Shown here: one piece after another, positions 15,137 through 22,983 of the stretch
Layout of the letters: every line of letters begins with the position of its first letter
Position numbering within the stretch: position 1 is the first letter of the stretch
Source of the DNA: Mycobacterium hubeiense
Lineage (GTDB): Bacteria > Actinomycetota > Actinomycetes > Mycobacteriales > Mycobacteriaceae
NCBI RefSeq assembly: GCF_002838065.1
Contig: NZ_PIZU01000005.1
Span: 171,074-206,267 of the forward strand
Reading direction: 5' to 3'
DNA length: 35,194 bases
The notes under the pieces: generated by a model
The model's input: only the letters and a program-made list of their open reading frames with translations
Databases searched by the model: none
Told to the model about the DNA's origin: nothing
Position numbers and translations under genes: made by a program

Positions 15137-15466
15137 ATGAAACGACTGCCCAGCGCGTTCGCCGAGTTCGAGAAGTTCGCCGAGAAGTGGTGTCTGGCAA
15201 CGGAACCGGAACGATGGGAAGCGCGTCTGTCGACGCCGATGTCGGAGATCCGGGAGTTCTACGACGCGTTCTCTGGACGCTTCGAGGAGGCGATCGACTA
15301 CTGCGACAAGTTTCCGCTCGACGATATTCCGGACGATGCGCTGAATCTTCTACACCTCGTCTACTCGATGATCATGGTGTCGATGGCCGTCGAGATCTTC
15401 GGCACCCAGAAACCCACCGACTCGGCCGACGCCGAGATGCACCGCGTCAGCGCGCCGGTGCCGTGA
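15137..15466 (+). CDS. Small oxygenase-linked protein of unknown family, 109 aa, copy 2
   Basis: Exactly the same length as the protein at 9994-10323 and clearly homologous: EKWCLATEPERWEARL, MSEIREFYDAF, YCDKFPLDDIPDDALNL and LVYSMIMVS. I know no named family for it. The central Cys in YCDKF is kept in both copies. It starts two bases after the oxygenase 2 stop at ATG 15137, and TauD follows 13 bases after its end. Conservation of both the protein and its place behind an oxygenase alpha gene in two modules supports a joint function. Confidence 0.87.
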   Translation: MKRLPSAFAEFEKFAEKWCLATEPERWEARLSTPMSEIREFYDAFSGRFEEAIDYCDKFPLDDIPDDALNLLHLVYSMIMVSMAVEIFGTQKPTDSADAEMHRVSAPVP

Positions 15467-15479
15467 GAACAGGACGATT

Positions 15480-16322
15480 ATGAGTCTGCTGACCATCAAT
15501 AAGCTCACTGCGTCGGTCGGGGCGGAGGTGACCGGGCTGGACTCGGAGTCGCTGGCCGACGACACGTTGGGTCAAGCCGTGCTGGATGCGTTGGAGGACA
15601 ACGGAGTACTCGTCTTTCCCGATCTGCACCTGGATCCCGAAGCCCAGGTGGCGTTCTGCCGTCGGCTGGGGGAGGTGGACCACTCGTCGGACGGTCACCA
15701 CCCCGTCGCCGGGATCTATCCGGTCACCCTGGACAAGTCGAAGAACTCGTCGGCGGCGTACCTGCGTGCGACGTTCGACTGGCACATCGACGGCTGCACG
15801 CCGACAAATGACGAACCTCCGCAGAAGGCCACCGTGCTCTCCGCCGTCCAGGTGGCCGAGCGCGGCGGCGAGACCGAATTCGCCAGCGCCTACGGCGCCT
15901 ACGACGAGCTGAGCGACGACGAGAAGGAGCGCTTCGCGTCGCTGCGCGTCGTGCACTCCCTGGAGGCCTCGCAGCGCCGGGTCAACCCCGACCCGACGCC
16001 GGAGGAACTGGCGCGCTGGCGGGCGCGGCCCACGCACGAGCACCCTCTCGTGTGGACCCATCGCAGCGGGCGCAAGTCGCTGGTGCTGGGCGCCTCGGCC
16101 GACTACGTCGTCGGCATGGACCGCGACGCGGGCCGGGCGCTGCTGGCGGAGTTGCTCGATCGCGCCACCGGCGCCGACAAGGTGTACAGCCACCAATGGT
16201 CCGTCGGCGACACCGTGATCTGGGACAACCGCGGTGTGCTGCATCGGGCGGCGCCGTATGACCCCGACTCCCCGCGGGAGATGCTGCGCACCACCGTGCT
16301 GGGCGACGAGCCCATTCAGTGA
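15480..16322 (+). CDS. TauD/TfdA-family 2-oxoglutarate-dependent dioxygenase
   Basis: A 280-aa Fe(II)/2-oxoglutarate dioxygenase. The iron ligands are H102 and D104 in DWHIDG, and the distal H255 in NRGVLHRAAPYD. R270 in MLRTTV is the expected 2-oxoglutarate-binding arginine. The family hydroxylates unactivated carbons, often releasing an oxidised fragment and a leaving group, as with taurine or 2,4-D. It is the last gene of the operon started at 12077 and has AGGAC before its ATG. The substrate is unknown. In this context it could cleave an ether or hydroxylate an aliphatic position of an oxygenase product. Confidence 0.93.
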   Translation: MSLLTINKLTASVGAEVTGLDSESLADDTLGQAVLDALEDNGVLVFPDLHLDPEAQVAFCRRLGEVDHSSDGHHPVAGIYPVTLDKSKNSSAAYLRATFDWHIDGCTPTNDEPPQKATVLSAVQVAERGGETEFASAYGAYDELSDDEKERFASLRVVHSLEASQRRVNPDPTPEELARWRARPTHEHPLVWTHRSGRKSLVLGASADYVVGMDRDAGRALLAELLDRATGADKVYSHQWSVGDTVIWDNRGVLHRAAPYDPDSPREMLRTTVLGDEPIQ

Positions 16323-16392
16323 CGGGCTAGGCGAGTGCACAGCCCCCTCGTTGACGCCGGCGTGCCACTATGGAAATCTAATACCCACAGAT

Positions 16393-16407
16393 GAGAATCA
16401 CATTCTC
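16393..16407. promoter_or_regulatory. Palindromic operator GAGAAT-CAC-ATTCTC upstream of the first P450
   Basis: A perfect 6+6 base dyad with a three-base spacer, 32 bases before the P450 start. A possible -35 (TTGACG, 16351-16356) and AT-rich -10 region lie upstream, so bound protein would block the start site. The same dyad, GAGAAT-GTT-ATTCTC, occurs before the dehydrogenase pair (31563-31577), and a variant occurs at 31440-31454. Its regulator is not evident among the genes here. Confidence 0.72.
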
Positions 16408-16438
16408 GTCCGCTGGGATCGTCGAAAGGCAGTAGTGC

Positions 16439-17728
16439 ATGACGGAAGACCTCACCTCGGTCGACTTCTTCCGGGACAGTCGGCTGTTCGACGACCCGTA
16501 CCCGTTCTACGAGGCACTTCGCAACAAGTGCCCGGTCGCCCGCGAGGACCATTACGGCGTGATGATGGTGACCGGCTGGCAGGAGGCCGTCGACGTCTAC
16601 AACGACGCCGACACGTTCTCGTCGTGCATCTCGGTGACGGGGCCGTTCCCGGGGTTTCCGGTGCCGCTCGAAGGGGATGACGTCACCGACCTGATCGTGA
16701 AGCACCGCGACGAGATCCCGTTCAGCGACCAGCTGCCGACGCTGGACCCGCCGACGCACACCAACCACCGCGCCCTGCTCATGCGGCTGATCACCCCCAA
16801 GCGCCTCAAGGAGAACGAGGACGCGATGTGGCAGCTGGCCGACGACATCCTCGACGACTTCCTGGCGCCCGGCGAGGGGGAGTTCATCACGGGGTTCGCG
16901 GGCCCGTTCACGTTGCGCGTCATCGCCGACCTGCTCGGCGTGCCCGAAGAGGATCGCCCGGAGCTGCTGGAGCGGCTGGCGCGTGGCACCCACGGCAGCG
17001 GGCTGGGCAACGCTGACAAGACGCTGGCCAAGACGCCGCTGGAATACCTCTACGACGTGTTCGCCGAGTATGTCGAGGATCGTCGGCGCGAGCCTCGCGA
17101 CGACGTGCTGACCGGGTTGGCAACGGCGACGTTCCCGGACGGCACCGTGCCGGAGGTCGGCGACGTCGTTCGCGTGGCCACCAACGTGTTCTCGGCCGGT
17201 CAGGAGACGACGGTGCGGCTGCTCGGCACTGCGCTGAAGGTGATCGGCGACCGCCCCGACATTCAGCAACGGTTGCGCGAAGACCGCAGCCTGCTACCGA
17301 ATTTCATCGAGGAGTGCCTGCGCATCGAGAGCCCGGTCAAGGGCGACTTCCGGTTGTCGCGGGTGCCGACGACCGTCGGCGAGCAGTCCCTCGGCGCCGG
17401 CTGCACGGTGATGGTGGTCAACGGTGCGGCCAACCGCGATCCGCGCCGTTTCGAGGATCCGGACAACTTCGACCCCGAACGCAAGAACGCTCGCCAGCAC
17501 TTGGCGTTCGGCCGCGGCATTCACAGCTGCCCGGGTGCGCCGTTGGCCCGCGCCGAAACCCGGGTGGGCCTCGAGCGTCTGCTGGATCGCACCACCGATA
17601 TCCGGATCAGCGACAAGCATCACGGTCCGGCCGGTGAGCGTCGCTACTCCTACATTCCGACGTACATCTTGCGTGGGCTCACCGAACTGCACCTGGAATT
17701 CGATGTCGCTGAAGGTGATTCGCGATGA
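16439..17728 (+). CDS. Cytochrome P450 monooxygenase
   Basis: A 429-aa soluble bacterial P450. The I-helix oxygen-activation motif is AGQETT, the K-helix ExxR is ECLR, and the haem loop FGRGIHSCPG carries the ligand C364. All core motifs are intact. The next gene, overlapping its stop by ATGA, is a one-cluster ferredoxin, the usual electron donor for mycobacterial P450s. It has its own promoter region with a GAGAAT-N3-ATTCTC palindrome, separate from the oxygenase 2 operon. CYP family and substrate cannot be given from the sequence alone. Confidence 0.95.
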   Translation: MTEDLTSVDFFRDSRLFDDPYPFYEALRNKCPVAREDHYGVMMVTGWQEAVDVYNDADTFSSCISVTGPFPGFPVPLEGDDVTDLIVKHRDEIPFSDQLPTLDPPTHTNHRALLMRLITPKRLKENEDAMWQLADDILDDFLAPGEGEFITGFAGPFTLRVIADLLGVPEEDRPELLERLARGTHGSGLGNADKTLAKTPLEYLYDVFAEYVEDRRREPRDDVLTGLATATFPDGTVPEVGDVVRVATNVFSAGQETTVRLLGTALKVIGDRPDIQQRLREDRSLLPNFIEECLRIESPVKGDFRLSRVPTTVGEQSLGAGCTVMVVNGAANRDPRRFEDPDNFDPERKNARQHLAFGRGIHSCPGAPLARAETRVGLERLLDRTTDIRISDKHHGPAGERRYSYIPTYILRGLTELHLEFDVAEGDSR

Positions 17729-17916
17729 AGGTGAATGTCGATGAGGACCGGTGCCGCGGGCACGGCATGTGCCTGACGCTGTGCCCGGAGGTGTTCAGCA
17801 TGACCGACGACGGGTACGCCGTCGCCGAGCCATCGGAAGTACCGGCGGGACTCGAAGGCGCCGCCAAAGAAGCCATCGAATGCTGTCCGGAACAAGCCAT
17901 CAGCGAAATCGACTGA
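17725..17916 (+). CDS. [3Fe-4S]-type ferredoxin, P450 electron donor
   Basis: A 63-aa ferredoxin with CRGHGMC, that is C-x5-C with His in the variable position, and the distal CCPEQAI. This is the mycobacterial P450-linked one-cluster type. It has an extra Cys at LTLCP, where the other ferredoxins here have Ile or Ala. With four or five cysteines in reach, a [4Fe-4S] form cannot be excluded. The ATG overlaps the P450 stop (ATGA), so P450 and ferredoxin are made together. Its reductase is not adjacent; the NuoF-like flavoprotein at 25806-27107 is one candidate. Confidence 0.9.
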   Translation: MKVNVDEDRCRGHGMCLTLCPEVFSMTDDGYAVAEPSEVPAGLEGAAKEAIECCPEQAISEID

Positions 17917-17932
17917 GAACCAAGGAGAGTCA

Positions 17933-18217
17933 GTGCCCAAGGGTTATATCCTCATCACCGAGGACGTCAAGGATCCGGCCGGAATGGCCGAATACGCCAA
18001 GCTCGCCGGCAAGGCGATGGCCGGCTCGACGCTGTTGGCGTTCGACCAGAAGCCCGAGGTGATCGAGGGCGAGTGGCACGGCACTCAGACAGTGCTCCTC
18101 GAATTCGAATCGGTCGAGGCGGCCCGCGAGTGGTACAACTCCGACGCCTATCAGGAGGCGGTCAAGCTGCGCCAGGCCGCCGCCGACTGCAACGGCGTCA
18201 TCCTCCACGGCATGTGA
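17933..18217 (+). CDS. DUF1330-family protein
   Basis: A 94-aa protein of the small dimeric alpha/beta-barrel DUF1330 group, recognised from the N-terminal GYILITEDVKDPAGMAEYA strand-helix and the FESVEAAREWYNSDAYQEAV helix. It is a stand-alone ferredoxin-like fold of unknown reaction, related in fold to antibiotic-biosynthesis-type monooxygenases. The GTG start at 17933 follows AAGGAG with a good spacer. It is the last gene of the P450-ferredoxin operon and is followed by a strong hairpin. Confidence 0.88.
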   Translation: MPKGYILITEDVKDPAGMAEYAKLAGKAMAGSTLLAFDQKPEVIEGEWHGTQTVLLEFESVEAAREWYNSDAYQEAVKLRQAAADCNGVILHGM

Positions 18218-18228
18218 ATTAGCCGGGG

Positions 18229-18257
18229 TGATTACTCGCACCTGATGCGAGTGATCA
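18229..18257. terminator. Hairpin between convergent genes, possible bidirectional terminator
   Basis: TGATTACTCGCA and TGCGAGTGATCA form a 12-base stem with one mismatch around the loop CCTGA, and the arms can extend by three G-C pairs after a bulge. It fills the 45-base gap between the DUF1330 stop and the truncated hydrolase stop. There is no U-tract, which is common for mycobacterial terminators. A protein-binding site is a less likely alternative. Confidence 0.6.
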
Positions 18258-18262
18258 ACCCG

Positions 18263-18664
18263 TTAGGCTGTCGCTATCAACATCTCTCCGACATCGGCGT
18301 CGAACTCGCCGTCTTCGGAGTCGCGCATCGCCATCGCCTCGGGATATGTGCGGCCCTCGCGAGGCAAAGCGGCCGCGAGATAGACGATGTGGCCGACGAG
18401 ATCCGGTGTGGCGTCGGCTGCCAGCGTGGCGTCGAACCCCCCGCCGGAGTGTCCCACGAGCACGCTCTTTTCGGGCGAGCCCGCCTGCAACGCAGACACG
18501 ATCGCGTCGCGTCGGTTCGCCAGCGTCGACTCCTCGTCGACGCGCGCGCCGTGGCCCGGCAGATCAACGGCATACCCCGAGTGGCCCAACGCCTCAAGCT
18601 CAGCGATCGTCCGCTCCCAGCACCACGCGGCGTGAAAACCGCCGTGCACGAAGACAAACCGCAT
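18263..18664 (-). pseudogene. Alpha/beta hydrolase, C-terminally truncated
   Basis: A 133-aa open frame with a normal alpha/beta-hydrolase N-terminus: the oxyanion strand FVFVHGGFHAAW, VDLPGHG, and the nucleophile elbow VGHSGGG. It then runs YLAAALPREGRTYPEAM and stops soon after VGEML with unrelated residues. Relatives are about 230-250 aa, so the lid, the catalytic Asp and the catalytic His are missing and hydrolysis is unlikely. The missing end is not found in another frame, because the hairpin and the DUF1330 stop follow at once. The ATG is directly adjacent to the P450 stop, making it the last gene of that operon. It could still be expressed as a short protein. Confidence 0.75.
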
Positions 18665-19870
18665 TCAGCTCAGCACCCGGACCGGGACGTTCGACCAGCC
18701 TGCGACATTCTGCATGGCCACCCGCTTGCAGTCCTCCCAGATGACTTCGTAGCGAGGCATCCGGTCGAGCAGCCGCTCCAAAGCGATCGCCGTCTCCATC
18801 CGGGCCAGTGCCGCGCCCAGGCAGCTGTGCACGCCGTACCCGAAGCCGAGATTCTGCGCCTCGGTGCGATTGCGGTCGATGTCGAAGGTGTCGGGATCGG
18901 TGAACGCCTCGGGATCGCGGTGCGCCGAAGCCTGCAACAGGAACACGGGTTTACCTTCGGGAATCGTGACGCCGTGTAGCTCAACGTCGCGCATCGACCG
19001 CCGCACGTTGTAGTGCACGGGCGGCTCGTACCGCAGCAGCTCTTCGACCGCCGCGGGGATCTTGCTGCGGTCGTCGAGCAGCTTCTGCCACTGGTCGGGA
19101 TAGCGCGCAAACGTCACCGCGGCGTTTCCGACGAGCTTGGTGACCGTCTCCGCGCCCGCACCCCCGAGAAGCGTTGCGAAGCCGGCGATCTCGAAATCAT
19201 CCAGGGATTCCCGCTCCCCGTCCTCGCGGGTGATCTCCGCGGCGACCAAGCGGCTGAACATGTCGTCCTGCGGGTTGGCTCGGCGCTCCTGGATCAGCTG
19301 GTAGTACAGCCCCATGGCCTCGGCGATGGCCTGCAGACCCTCTTCGGACATGTCGATCTGACCGGGCTCGCGGTGCAGCGAGGTGTCCACCCATTCCCGG
19401 ACCTGCTGGCGGTATTCCTCTGGCACGCCCAGCATCTGGGTGATGACTTCAACCGGAAAGAATGCGGAGAAGTCGCTGACCACGTCGAAGCGGGTGGGGT
19501 TCGCCTTCGAGATGTACCGGTCGATGGTCTCGGTCACCATCGGCCGCATCGCCTCGATGGCCCGCGGGGTGAACACCTTGTTCACCAGGCTGCGCATGTG
19601 GCGGTGCTCAGGCGGATCCATGAGGATGATCATCTTCGCGGGCATCGGTTCATCGGACCGCACGGTCGCGAGATCCAAACCGTAAGCAGACGAATAGGTC
19701 TCGAAATCCTTGTACGCCGCCGCCACATCCGCATGCCGTGACAACGCGTAGAAGTCGTGTTCGGCGTTGTAGTAGACCGGCGCTTCCTCGCGCAGCCGCC
19801 GGTAGATCTCCCATGGCCCGTTGAAGTACTCCGGCGAAAAGGGGTCGAAGACGAGTTCGGACGTCGTCAT
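18665..19870 (-). CDS. Cytochrome P450 monooxygenase
   Basis: A 401-aa P450 with I-helix motif GAGAET (the second Thr is replaced by Val), ExxR in EELLR, and haem loop FGYGVHSCLG with C350. It is a close relative of the P450 at 20064-21266, with shared blocks RANPQDDM, GGAGAETVTKLVG and TEAQNLG. The start ATG 19870 gives the family-typical FDPFSPEYF N-terminus and overlaps the stop of the ferredoxin upstream (ATGA). The operon order P450, ferredoxin, P450 implies that the two enzymes share one ferredoxin and may act on successive positions of one molecule. Confidence 0.95.
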   Translation of the reverse strand: MTTSELVFDPFSPEYFNGPWEIYRRLREEAPVYYNAEHDFYALSRHADVAAAYKDFETYSSAYGLDLATVRSDEPMPAKMIILMDPPEHRHMRSLVNKVFTPRAIEAMRPMVTETIDRYISKANPTRFDVVSDFSAFFPVEVITQMLGVPEEYRQQVREWVDTSLHREPGQIDMSEEGLQAIAEAMGLYYQLIQERRANPQDDMFSRLVAAEITREDGERESLDDFEIAGFATLLGGAGAETVTKLVGNAAVTFARYPDQWQKLLDDRSKIPAAVEELLRYEPPVHYNVRRSMRDVELHGVTIPEGKPVFLLQASAHRDPEAFTDPDTFDIDRNRTEAQNLGFGYGVHSCLGAALARMETAIALERLLDRMPRYEVIWEDCKRVAMQNVAGWSNVPVRVLS

Positions 19871-20067
19871 GCGTCTTCGATCGAGATCGCCTGCCGGGGG
19901 CATTGACGCACGGCTTCCCTGACCTGGTGCTCGATTTCCGGCGTCACCTCTTCCTGCAGCACGTGCAGGTAATCCTGATCATCGAGATCGAACACCTCGG
20001 GGATGATGCCCATACACACTCCGTTGCTCTCGCAGAGCCCGAAGTCGACGACGATCTTTTGAGTCAT
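19867..20067 (-). CDS. [3Fe-4S]-type ferredoxin, shared by two P450s
   Basis: A 66-aa ferredoxin with CESNGVC (C-x5-C, Asn in the variable position) and the distal CPRQAI. At the third position of the first motif it has Ile (GIIPEVF), so three cysteines remain, matching a [3Fe-4S] cluster. The open frame continues upstream, but those residues are the shadow of the P450 end. ATG 20067 gives the usual MTQKIVVDFGLC start. It overlaps both neighbouring P450 genes by four bases, so the three proteins are translationally coupled. Confidence 0.92.
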   Translation of the reverse strand: MTQKIVVDFGLCESNGVCMGIIPEVFDLDDQDYLHVLQEEVTPEIEHQVREAVRQCPRQAISIEDA

Positions 20068-21266
20068 CGCAACACCCTCACTGGCACATGGTGGTAGCCG
20101 GCGACGTTTTGCATGTGCACGCGCTCCAAGCCGTCGAAATCCACCTCGTAGCGCGGCATGAAGTCGAGCAGGTGCTCGAGCGCGATCGTCGTCTCCAGCC
20201 GGGCCAGCGCCGCGCCGAGACAACTGTGGATACCGTAGCCCAGGCCGAGATTCTGGGCCTCGGTCTTGTCCCGGGTGATGTCGAAGGTTTCGGCGTTTGT
20301 GAACGCGCGCGGGTCGCGGTTGGCGGCCGCCTTCATGAGGAACACCGGTTTGTTCGCGGGAATCGTGCCGCTGGGCACCTCGGCGTCCTTCAGGGTGAAG
20401 CGCACGTTGTACTGCACGGGGCCGACGTAGCGCAGCAGCTCCTCGACCGCGTTGGGCACCAGGCTGCGGTCATCGAGCAGCATCTGCCACTGCTCGGGAT
20501 GGCGCGCGAACTCCACCACCGCGCTGCCGACCAACTTGGTGACGGTCTCGGCGCCCGCGCCACCCAGCAGCGCGACGAAGCCGGTGATCTCGACGTCGTC
20601 GAGCCTGCGCATCTCGCCGTTCTCGCCGGGGACCTCGGCGGCGATCAAGCGGCTAATCATGTCGTCCTGCGGGTTGGCCCGACGCTCCTGCACCAGGCCG
20701 TAGTAGTAGATGCCCGCGTCGATGTTGGCCTGCATGTTCTCTTCGGACAGTTCGAGCTGTCCCGGTTTGACTTCCAGGCCCTTGTCGATCCAGTGCCGGA
20801 CCTGTTGGCGGTAGTCCTCCGGCACCCCGGCCATCCGGGTGATGACCTCAACGGGGAACGGACCCGAGAAGTCCTGCACCACATCGAAGTTGTCGGGATC
20901 CACCTTGGACAGGTAGTGCTCGACGAGTTCGACGACGGTGTCGCGCTGGGACTGGATCGCCCGCGGCGTGAACGCCTTGTTGAGCAGGCTGCGCATGAAG
21001 CGGTGCTCCGGGGGATCCATGAAGATGATCGACTTCTGGAAGCCCTGACCTGACTTGACCATGGACAGGTGGCATCCGCGGGTGGACGAGAACGACTCGT
21101 GGTCCTTCAGTGCCGCCGCGACGTCCGCGTGCCGGGTCAGCGCGTAGAAGTCCTGCTCTTCGTCGTAGTAGATCGGCGTCTCGTCGCGCATCCGCGCGTA
21201 GATCTCATACGGGTTGTCGAAGTACTCCTGCGAATACGGGTCGAACACCAGTTTTGGCTTGGTCAT
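20064..21266 (-). CDS. Cytochrome P450 monooxygenase
   Basis: A 400-aa P450, first gene of the minus-strand operon. I-helix GAGAETV, ExxR in EELLR, and the haem loop reads LGYGIHSCLG with C349. The usual Phe at the start of the loop is Leu, a minor departure that can shift the haem potential. AGAGGAG precedes the ATG. It is similar throughout to the P450 at 18665-19870 and probably arose with it by duplication around the ferredoxin. The upstream region to 21379 holds the promoter and an inverted repeat at 21302-21329. Confidence 0.95.
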   Translation of the reverse strand: MTKPKLVFDPYSQEYFDNPYEIYARMRDETPIYYDEEQDFYALTRHADVAAALKDHESFSSTRGCHLSMVKSGQGFQKSIIFMDPPEHRFMRSLLNKAFTPRAIQSQRDTVVELVEHYLSKVDPDNFDVVQDFSGPFPVEVITRMAGVPEDYRQQVRHWIDKGLEVKPGQLELSEENMQANIDAGIYYYGLVQERRANPQDDMISRLIAAEVPGENGEMRRLDDVEITGFVALLGGAGAETVTKLVGSAVVEFARHPEQWQMLLDDRSLVPNAVEELLRYVGPVQYNVRFTLKDAEVPSGTIPANKPVFLMKAAANRDPRAFTNAETFDITRDKTEAQNLGLGYGIHSCLGAALARLETTIALEHLLDFMPRYEVDFDGLERVHMQNVAGYHHVPVRVLR

Positions 21267-21301
21267 GGTCTCCTCTTTCGCGGTGGGCTGGTACCGCTTT
21301 C

Positions 21302-21329
21302 CGTTACGCGAGAGCGCAAATGTGTAACG
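21302..21329. promoter_or_regulatory. Inverted repeat CGTTAC-N16-GTAACG upstream of the P450 operon
   Basis: CGTTAC at 21302-21307 and GTAACG at 21324-21329 form a perfect six-base inverted repeat with 16 bases between. On the minus strand a possible -35, TTGACG, overlaps the outer arm, without a convincing -10. The arms are short, so this is a weak candidate operator. Confidence 0.35.
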
Positions 21330-21379
21330 TCAATAGTATGCCTCACGGGATGGCTTTTGAGAATGGAATCCGAGGCTCT

Positions 21380-22168
21380 TCATCGATCGATTCCCGCATT
21401 GATGACGTCATCGAGTACTCCGAGGTCGCTGTCCAGATCGGCGGCGACCTTGCGGACCACGGCGACGTCTTTGCCGATGAATTCGCCCGCCATCTCGACG
21501 AAGGCGGCGACGGATCCGCGCGCGGCTACGAATCCGCCGACGCGGCTGGCCCCGCTGCCGTGCGAGATCGAGGACAGTAGTTTCGATTCCTCGACACCGA
21601 GCCGCTCACCGAACCGGACGGCCTCGCTCAGCAGCCCGATCTGCGCGGCGAACAGCGCGTTGTTGATCAGCTTGACGCTCTGGCCGGCACCGAGCGGCCC
21701 GACATGCAGGATCGGGTCGCCGTAGCCGGCCAGCACCGGCCGGACCCGGGCCACGGCGTCGTCGGACCCGCCCACGAACAGCGCCACCTCTCCGGCGGCG
21801 ATGTTGTGCGGACCGCCGCTCACCGGTGCGTCGACCACGTCGATGCCGGGGGACTGAGCGGCAATTGCCTGTGCGGTGCGGGGACTTCCGGTGGTATGGA
21901 TGACAAGTGTGGTGCCCGGCTTCATCGCGGGCACCAGATCGGCGCAAACCTGCTGCACCTGCTCATCGGTGAAGACGCAGACGACGACGACGTCCGCGCC
22001 CTCGCCCACCGCGGTCAAATCGGTGACGGGTTGGGCGCCCAATTCACGGATCGCAGAGCATTTTTCGTCGCTCCGGCCGAGCGCCCGCACCTCGTGGCCG
22101 GCCTCGACGAGGCGACGGACCATGGGCGCGCCCATCCGTCCCGCCCCGACGAAACCGACGCGGGTCAC
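21380..22168 (-). CDS. NAD(P)-dependent oxidoreductase, 3-hydroxyisobutyrate dehydrogenase family (second of a pair)
   Basis: A 262-aa beta-hydroxyacid dehydrogenase. The N-terminal Rossmann motif is GFVGAGRMGAPM, the substrate motif is DAPVSGGPHNIAAG, and the helix with the catalytic Lys is GAGQSVKLINN. The frame is open far upstream, but I choose GTG 22168 because it gives the family N-terminus and overlaps the preceding stop (GTGA). It is the last gene of the six-gene operon. It is a distant paralogue of the gene before it; the Rossmann loops differ (GRSDEK here, ARREAS there), so cofactor or substrate may differ. It oxidises a 3-hydroxy acid or a similar intermediate. Confidence 0.9.
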   Translation of the reverse strand: MTRVGFVGAGRMGAPMVRRLVEAGHEVRALGRSDEKCSAIRELGAQPVTDLTAVGEGADVVVVCVFTDEQVQQVCADLVPAMKPGTTLVIHTTGSPRTAQAIAAQSPGIDVVDAPVSGGPHNIAAGEVALFVGGSDDAVARVRPVLAGYGDPILHVGPLGAGQSVKLINNALFAAQIGLLSEAVRFGERLGVEESKLLSSISHGSGASRVGGFVAARGSVAAFVEMAGEFIGKDVAVVRKVAADLDSDLGVLDDVINAGIDR

Positions 22169-22983
22169 CGCGGATGGTCCATCGACTTCAGCGCGGCATC
22201 GGCGGCGGTGAACACCGCGCCCTCCGGAGCCGACGCGCTGGCGGCGATGCTCGCCGCGTGGCGAACGTCCTTCTGCAACAGCGCGCCCGCGATCGGGGCC
22301 AGGTTCTCGACGGTGCCGCCGAACATCGAAATGCTGCCGAGCGCCTTGCTGGTGGCCGATCCGCCGTTGAGGACTTCGGCGAGTTTCTGCCGGGGAATGC
22401 CCAGGGATTCGCCAAGGTCCAGCGTGCTCAACGCGCTGCCCAGATTGGCGGTGAACAGCAGATTGTTCAGGATCTTGGTGACCTGGCCGCTGCCCAGCGG
22501 GCCGAGATGCACGACGGGGTCGGCATACGTGCCGAACACCGGCCGGCACCGTTCGACGACGTCCTCGTCGCCGCCGACCATGACCAGCAGTTTGCCTTCT
22601 TCGACCGCGGGCGCTCCGCCACTGACGGGGGCGTCGATGACTGAAACCCCCTGTGCTGCAGCCTTCTCGGCGATTTCACGGCAGGTGTCGGGATGCACGG
22701 TGCTGTGGATAGCGACGGTGGCACCTGAGACCAGCCCGGCCAGCACGCCGTTCTCGCCGTAGAGCACCTCGCGGACGTCGTCGTCGCCGACCACGCAGAT
22801 GCATACCAGATCACTGGCCGCGCCGAGTTCGGCCGGCGACCCCGCTGTCTTCGCGGCGGTGTCCGCATACGGCTCGAGGCTGGCTTCCCGGCGCGCCCAC
22901 AGCGTCGTTTCGTAGCCGCCTTCGACGATCCGTCGCGCCATGGGGCCGCCCTGGCTGCCCAGTCCGATGAATCCGACGCGCAT
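22165..22983 (-). CDS. NAD(P)-dependent oxidoreductase, 3-hydroxyisobutyrate dehydrogenase family (first of a pair)
   Basis: A 272-aa member of the same family, with GFIGLGSQGGPM at the N-terminus, DAPVSGGAPAVEEG as substrate motif and SGQVTKILNN carrying the catalytic Lys. The arginine after the second strand (WARREAS) suggests NADP use. ATG 22983 shares a base with the stop of the hydrolase upstream (TGATG); a TTG one codon earlier is possible. The two tandem dehydrogenases may form a heteromer or act on two successive hydroxy intermediates. Confidence 0.92.
   Translation of the reverse strand: MRVGFIGLGSQGGPMARRIVEGGYETTLWARREASLEPYADTAAKTAGSPAELGAASDLVCICVVGDDDVREVLYGENGVLAGLVSGATVAIHSTVHPDTCREIAEKAAAQGVSVIDAPVSGGAPAVEEGKLLVMVGGDEDVVERCRPVFGTYADPVVHLGPLGSGQVTKILNNLLFTANLGSALSTLDLGESLGIPRQKLAEVLNGGSATSKALGSISMFGGTVENLAPIAGALLQKDVRHAASIAASASAPEGAVFTAADAALKSMDHPR

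Noticed and set aside
21359..21371. GAGAATGGAATCC before the P450 operon as a fourth GAGAAT operator.
   Set aside because: Only one half-site matches; there is no symmetric ATTCTC arm.
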